From Domibacillus enclensis (GTDB lineage: Bacteria; Bacillota; Bacilli; Bacillales; Domibacillaceae), in contig NZ_FTLX01000005.1 of the NCBI RefSeq assembly GCF_900156125.1, forward strand, positions 62,001 through 126,000: a stretch of 64,000 nt of DNA, written 5' to 3'. This document shows positions 59,684 to 64,000 of this stretch, piece by piece (the stretch's first letter is position 1; each line of letters starts with the position of its first letter). Below the pieces are notes generated by a model. It had not been told where the DNA came from. It did not search any database and saw nothing but the letters and a program-made list of their open reading frames with translations. The translations under genes and the position numbers were made by a program.

Positions 59684-59707
59684 AGGCAGAGAGCTCATGA
59701 TCTGCCT
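59684..59707 (-). promoter_or_regulatory. Hairpin between yesN-like and binding-protein genes
   Basis: AGGCAGA / TCTGCCT with a 10-base loop, starting on the yesN stop; no T-run. Likely a partial terminator or RNA-stabilising structure. Confidence 0.45.
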
Positions 59708-60857
59708 ACTGGCTGTTCCGGTATTCGAACGGAGTCATGCCCACTACCTTTTTAAATAGCTTGGAGAAGTATTTTTCATCCTGATAACCGAGCAGCAAGG
59801 AGATCGAATAAATGCTTTTGTCGGTTTCCTTTAACCATTGCTTGGACTGATTGATTCGCCGGTTCGTCACATATTTGGATAACGGCATGCCTGTTTCTTG
59901 CTTGAATTTCCTTGAAATATGCTCGCGGCTGAAGAAAAAGCGTCTGGACAGCTTTTCCAGACTTAACTCTTCCATATAATACTGATCGACGTAAGCAACA
60001 AGATCTTCCATGCGGCGGGCCGTTTCCAGCTCATCCAGGCGGTGAATGGATCTGAAGTTTTGTTTGTCCATTTCCTGCTGCAAAGACTGAAATGCAGCGG
60101 GCAAGTGTTCAAGAGAAGGAAGCGGCTGGCTGACGAGGCGGACAGGCAAATTCACGTGATGACTAATCCATTCCTCCACAGCCAGCCAGTGACCCTGTAT
60201 TGTGATCACGAGACAAAGCGTCGCATCCCGCTGAAGCTCGAACGCATGTCCAAGTGTCCGCTCTGCCAGTTCATCCGCTAGGTCTTGGATGTAAGGAGCA
60301 GGCTGATGCATTTGGTAGAAAGACAATAGCGTAACATCGTATGCTTCCGTTGCGGGCAAGGCCGATTGAAGGTGCGGCAAGTCCGTCATATCACCTGAGC
60401 AGACCGCCCAAACCAGCTGGCTCATTTGCAGCTTTTTCGCATCTTCATATAATCCGGTTTCTTCATATAATCGTTTTTCCACGTCGTTTGTCCACTCGGC
60501 AACAGCCCGTTCGAGCGTTTGGTTGAACGCATCAGGCTCTATCGGCTTCAGCAAGTAATCAAAGCTGTTGAATTGGATGGCCTTGCGCATAAAGGTGTAA
60601 TCATCAAATCCGGTAATTAAAATGACTTTGCCTGTATACGAAATCGAATTTAGCCACTCCAGAAGCTCGATGCCGCTCATTTTGGGCATTTTAATGTCTG
60701 TAAAAATGATCTCCGGCTTTTCGGTTTCAATGATTTCCTTTGCTTCATCGCCATTTTTTGCTTCGAGTAATTGAGTGACGCCGTTCGCTTCCCACTGACC
60801 TACATGTCGGATGACATCACGTACGTTAAATTCATCATCGGCAATTAACACTTTCAT
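59706..60857 (-). CDS. YesN-type response regulator (REC + AraC)
   Basis: 383 residues. N-terminal receiver domain with acidic pocket VLIADDE and phosphoacceptor in IIFTDIKMPKMSG (Asp near 55), and the conserved LLKPIEPD lysine. The C-terminal AraC-type pair of helix-turn-helix motifs (ELSLEKLSRRFFFSREHISR; SIYSISLLLGYQDEKYFSKL, then FEYR) binds DNA. The gene overlaps the kinase gene by 4 bases. Targets probably include the adjacent binding protein, perhaps also the levan genes. Confidence 0.92.
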   Translation of the reverse strand: MKVLIADDEFNVRDVIRHVGQWEANGVTQLLEAKNGDEAKEIIETEKPEIIFTDIKMPKMSGIELLEWLNSISYTGKVILITGFDDYTFMRKAIQFNSFDYLLKPIEPDAFNQTLERAVAEWTNDVEKRLYEETGLYEDAKKLQMSQLVWAVCSGDMTDLPHLQSALPATEAYDVTLLSFYQMHQPAPYIQDLADELAERTLGHAFELQRDATLCLVITIQGHWLAVEEWISHHVNLPVRLVSQPLPSLEHLPAAFQSLQQEMDKQNFRSIHRLDELETARRMEDLVAYVDQYYMEELSLEKLSRRFFFSREHISRKFKQETGMPLSKYVTNRRINQSKQWLKETDKSIYSISLLLGYQDEKYFSKLFKKVVGMTPFEYRNSQ

Positions 60858-62656
60858 TCTGTTTCCTCCTTATGCGCTAACATCGTTTCATCATTCGAAA
60901 ATGGAGGGGCAGCTGGAATGATGATCGTAACAGAAAACCCTTTTCCTTCCTTTGAATGAACGGAAAAAACAGCCGCAGAACCGTAGTGCAATGCCAGACG
61001 GTCATGAATATTTTTCAAGCCGATTTGGCCGGAGCCATCGCTTTGTGAATCCTTAATATGGTTCCGCAGCGTTTGAAGCTCGGCGTCTCCAAGGCCCGGA
61101 CCGTCATTTTCAACAGAAAGGTGGAGGCGTTCTTCATGAATGCTTCCTGTAATGATTAACTGGGATTCGTAGAATCCTTCCTCATACGTATGCTTGAAAA
61201 AGTTTTCAACGAGCGGCTGAAGAATCATACTTGGAATCTGTGCATCTAAAACGGGCTCGCTCATATGAATCGTATGCTTTACCTTGTGCCCGAAACGCTC
61301 CATTTGAAGGTCGAGGTAGGCATTAATATAGTTTATTTCCTGGCGAACCGTCACCCATTGGTTCGCCTGCATAGAATAGCGCATCATGCTCGATAAGGAC
61401 GTCAGCAGCCGGTAAACAGCCGGCGCGTTGGCTCTTAAGGCTACAGCGCCGATTGATTGCAGCGCATTAAATAAGAAGTGGGGATTGACCTGAGATTTCA
61501 ATGCTCTGAATTCATTTTTTCTGTTTTCAATTTCCAGCTTGTATTCACGGTCAATGTGATGATGAATGCGATTCATCATCGCATGCATATGGCTTTCCAA
61601 GTGACCGATTTCATCATCGCGGCTGCTGGCAAAAGGGATGTCCGTCTGGCCGCCTTCTATCGAGCGCACCTTCCGGCTGAGCAGCTGGATCGGACGAGTG
61701 ATCCGGTAGGAAATAAGTGTCACCATGACCAGCCCGAGCAAGCCGACAACGAGACCAACCAATATATTGATAAAAGCGGTTTTACGGGCGTCACTGAATA
61801 ACACATGGCTTGGGATGATTTTCACAACGGTCCACTGATCGAGTGCGCCCGTCAGTTTTTTCGATAACACAATTTCCTCCTCCGAATCTCCATATGAGGA
61901 TGTGATCCGCTGTTTGAGCTGAGCAGGAATCTGGCTGCCGATAAGGGAGGAATCCGTGGCATACATAATCCGGTCATTGGCATCAATCAACAAAGCAGAA
62001 GCGCCCTCCTCCTGAGACAGGCTGTGCATCATTTTCGCGTAAGCATCCAGATCAATATCCATTGTCATGATGCCAAGAAACTCGTTGGACAGAACATCCA
62101 CGATTTTATGGTGAAACGTCATGACCATCGCGTGGTCGGACTCGGGCAGGATGGCGGCTTGATTGTAATTAACAATTTCATGAGGTGGCTCAATCACATA
62201 TTGTTCGTTCGATTCATAAAGCTGCTTGATCGGCCCCTGAGAGAGCAGGCCGGGCTGCGGCTTGCGTGTGCTGATCATCGCATTGTACACCGTAAAGGCC
62301 TCTTGGTCCTGTTCAATATAAAAGCGTAGCTGACGAATTTCATTTCTTGTTAAATAAAACGTTTCAATGCTTTTTTCCATCGCCATTGAGTCAAAATAAA
62401 TGGAATCCTCGAACCCGTTCTCAAACATTCGGAATAAATCGGGATTGCGGTATAAGATGTATGGAAGGTTCACGAGATCCTCGGAATACTGCTCCAGCTC
62501 ATCCGCTGTTCCTTCGAGCTGCTCCCGGCTGTTCTCCAGTTCATTCCGCTCGATGCTAGTTTTGGTGTAGCCGTATATTAAAAAAACAAAAAGAAAATAA
62601 GGCAAAATAATAAACAAAAACAATAACAGTAACAAGCGGCTTTGAATGCTTTTCAT
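60854..62656 (-). CDS. YesM-type sensor histidine kinase
   Basis: 600 residues. Two membrane segments (about 8-28 and 290-315) enclose a large Cache-like extracellular sensor (about 30-290); HAMP follows. The His_kinase domain carries the phosphoacceptor in QVNPHFLFNALQSIG, then the ATPase domain with LQPLVENFFKH and NDGPGL. YesM/YesN pairs sense carbohydrates in Gram-positive bacteria. The ribosome site of its partner lies within its end (4-base overlap). Confidence 0.93.
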   Translation of the reverse strand: MKSIQSRLLLLLFLFIILPYFLFVFLIYGYTKTSIERNELENSREQLEGTADELEQYSEDLVNLPYILYRNPDLFRMFENGFEDSIYFDSMAMEKSIETFYLTRNEIRQLRFYIEQDQEAFTVYNAMISTRKPQPGLLSQGPIKQLYESNEQYVIEPPHEIVNYNQAAILPESDHAMVMTFHHKIVDVLSNEFLGIMTMDIDLDAYAKMMHSLSQEEGASALLIDANDRIMYATDSSLIGSQIPAQLKQRITSSYGDSEEEIVLSKKLTGALDQWTVVKIIPSHVLFSDARKTAFINILVGLVVGLLGLVMVTLISYRITRPIQLLSRKVRSIEGGQTDIPFASSRDDEIGHLESHMHAMMNRIHHHIDREYKLEIENRKNEFRALKSQVNPHFLFNALQSIGAVALRANAPAVYRLLTSLSSMMRYSMQANQWVTVRQEINYINAYLDLQMERFGHKVKHTIHMSEPVLDAQIPSMILQPLVENFFKHTYEEGFYESQLIITGSIHEERLHLSVENDGPGLGDAELQTLRNHIKDSQSDGSGQIGLKNIHDRLALHYGSAAVFSVHSKEGKGFSVTIIIPAAPPFSNDETMLAHKEETE

Positions 62657-62932
62657 AAAACGAGCCCCTTTGTTTTTAAATATGCTAAAACTATATCAAA
62701 TCAGCAGGCGGCGTCAATCATGCATAAGTAGCTGAATTAATCGAATAGACAAGGACCCAGAAACGGAAAAAGAAGTGAGTCTTTTTTAGAAATATGCTTT
62801 TCTCCATATTCGAAGCAAGTGCCATTAGACCTTGGGAGCATACTGCTTTTTCCAATGTCTAGCGAACTATTTACGCAACTGGATGTAAATGCTAAAATCA
62901 GCTGAACACATTTTAGAATAGGAGATTCGAAC

Positions 62933-63910
62933 TTGAACAAATACTCTTTTTTTACAGCCGCAACTGCCGCAACCGTCACCGTCGCCAGCTTTTCAGCTCC
63001 AGCAAGCGCAGCGTATGAGCATCCCTTTACAGATGTAGGGGACCGGTACGGCGAAGCGGTTGAATTTTTATATACGATTGAAGCTATTAACGGGATTTCC
63101 TCGACGAAGTTTGGAACGCAGCAAACGTTAACTCGCGGCGATGCAGCCGTCATTTTGGCGAATATGCTGCTGCTTGATACAGAAAATGCACCGGATGCAG
63201 GCTTCACAGATTTGAACAGCCGCGTGAAGCCGTCTGTTGATGCACTGGCGGAATACGGCATCGTGTCCGGCGTCACAGCAACAGAATTCAAGCCAGGCCA
63301 GCCGCTTAGCCGGGGAGCTATGGCGAAATTCCTCGTGACAGCTTTTGAACTGGAAGAGTATGCAGAAGAAACGCCGTTTACCGATGTTGGCGGCGTATTT
63401 GCTCCTTACATCGAAGCGCTGTATGGAACAGGCATTACAAACGGAAAAACGGCTACATCGTACGGCACGAACCAGAACATCACACGCGGCGAGTTCGCGA
63501 ACCTGCTTTATGGAACCGTGCTTTTTGATATTGAAAACTCGTATTATCCAATGGCAGTAAGTGCCTCGGTTACGTCAGCTACGACAACAGCCGTGGTTCT
63601 TGATGAAGCGGCACCGGCTGAGTACACAGCAAGAGATATTGCGGATTCGTTTTTCTTTTCCATCGAATTCAGCGACGGCTCGTCAACTGAATTCGACCCA
63701 ACGTCCTTCTCCCTGTCTGCGGACCGCACAACGTTGACGATCCGCCACGAGGATTTAACGGGCAAGCAAGGAACGATGCTCGTGGATGACTGGGAAACAG
63801 TTGTTGAAGCGCCATTCAATTTTTCATCGGTGACGACGTCTTCCAGCGCAAGTATTGAGGCAGACTTTGACCAGCCAGCCGGTCTTCCTGCAACAGAAGC
63901 TGCTCAATAA
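62933..63910 (+). CDS. SLH-domain surface protein
   Basis: 325 residues, TTG start, GGAG eight bases upstream. Signal peptide ends SAPASAA (about 27). Three SLH domains (about 30-75, 90-135, 150-195), of a variant type with ISSTKFGTQQTLTRGDAAVI, TEFKPGQPLSRGAMAKFLV and TATSYGTNQNITRGEFANLL. The C-terminal 120 residues are a threonine/serine/alanine-rich beta domain (FSDGSSTEFDPTSFSLSADR). Attached to the cell wall; may be a structural or adhesion protein. Confidence 0.85.
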   Translation: MNKYSFFTAATAATVTVASFSAPASAAYEHPFTDVGDRYGEAVEFLYTIEAINGISSTKFGTQQTLTRGDAAVILANMLLLDTENAPDAGFTDLNSRVKPSVDALAEYGIVSGVTATEFKPGQPLSRGAMAKFLVTAFELEEYAEETPFTDVGGVFAPYIEALYGTGITNGKTATSYGTNQNITRGEFANLLYGTVLFDIENSYYPMAVSASVTSATTTAVVLDEAAPAEYTARDIADSFFFSIEFSDGSSTEFDPTSFSLSADRTTLTIRHEDLTGKQGTMLVDDWETVVEAPFNFSSVTTSSSASIEADFDQPAGLPATEAAQ

Positions 63911-63913
63911 AAA

Positions 63914-63949
63914 GAAAAAAAGGCACCCGAAAAGGTGTCTTTTTTTCTT
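63914..63949 (+). terminator. Terminator of the SLH protein gene
   Basis: GGCACC / GGTGTC stem between A- and T-runs. Confidence 0.85.
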
Positions 63950-63992
63950 TTTATTGGACTATAAACCCCGATGGTAGGAGGTCAATTTCACA

Positions 63993-64000
63993 ATGAACGT
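63993..64000 (+). CDS. Possible start of a further gene, cut by the window edge
   Basis: ATG at 63993 with AGGAGG about 11 bases upstream. Only 8 bases are in the window, so no product can be named. Confidence 0.3.

Noticed and set aside
62737-63291. Minus-strand frame of 184 codons opposite the SLH gene
   Set aside because: Antisense shadow; Ser/Ala/Val-rich translation without motifs, while the plus strand has a signal peptide and three SLH domains.

Overview
The window is chromosomal DNA from an endospore-forming member of the Bacillaceae (low-to-moderate GC Firmicutes). The evidence is a tricistronic GerA-type spore germinant receptor operon behind a sigma-G-like promoter, a class III fructose-1,6-bisphosphatase, an RsbR stressosome protein, SLH-domain cell-surface proteins, strong AGGAGG ribosome binding sites with frequent GTG/TTG starts, and the ysfBCD-like glycolate oxidase set. 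I cannot fix the genus from sequence alone.

Layout. 0-3 kb: two membrane diguanylate cyclases (the first cut by the window edge). 3.5-7.4 kb: glycolate oxidase glcD-glcF with a CdaR-type regulator. 7.4-9.7 kb: an RDD membrane protein and hemY with a tiny coupled ORF. 9.8-14.0 kb: a germinant receptor A-C-B-D operon. 14-18 kb: small lipoprotein and membrane genes, an in-frame shrunken DUF523 gene, fbp and rsbR. 18.1-20.2 kb: an SLH-amidase fusion. 20.4-27.8 kb: an NmrA-like oxidoreductase, a family 4 phospho-glycosidase with a divergent RpiR regulator, and a ROK regulator followed by an MFS-acetyltransferase-HAD operon. 28-42.5 kb: a dense accessory island of small lipoproteins and membrane proteins, many in overlapping operons and several tandem paralogues, with azlCD, a PadR/HAAS-VanZ pair and a YwqG-like gene. 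42.6-44.2 kb: an SLH beta-propeller protein. 44.4-52.4 kb: a seven-gene catabolic operon (two FAD oxidases, an NMT1/THI5-type binding protein, a creatininase-family amidohydrolase, two cytosine-deaminase-like amidohydrolases and a WrbA flavoprotein) that looks built to open and oxidise an unidentified nitrogen heterocycle. 53-55 kb: an MHYT-GGDEF-EAL phosphodiesterase. 55-62.7 kb: a levan locus (levB-like, sacB) next to a solute-binding protein and a YesN/YesM two-component system. 62.9-63.9 kb: another SLH protein.

The most unusual signal is not a gene. Six intergenic spaces (about 3.4, 8.0, 21.4, 25.1, 29.0 and 39.6 kb) each hold an array of 4-8 copies of one short motif (7-12 bp). Copies are spaced at 20-21 bp, two DNA helical turns. 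They run in one direction in the first part of the array and in the opposite direction in the second, so that every array is a convergent, foldable, helically phased array. The spacer sequences are not conserved. Three motif families are used: RCYGGATT-like at 3.4 and 29.0 kb, TAWCGCYGRTAT at 8.0 and 39.6 kb, and GGCGCAATTA at 21.4 and 25.1 kb. Architecture is constant while motif identity varies, which argues for a dedicated system of DNA- or RNA-level elements that I do not recognise from the literature.

Two other features deserve attention: the heterocycle operon, and two transport-type binding proteins that stand without permease or ATPase genes, one of them beside a YesMN sensor.
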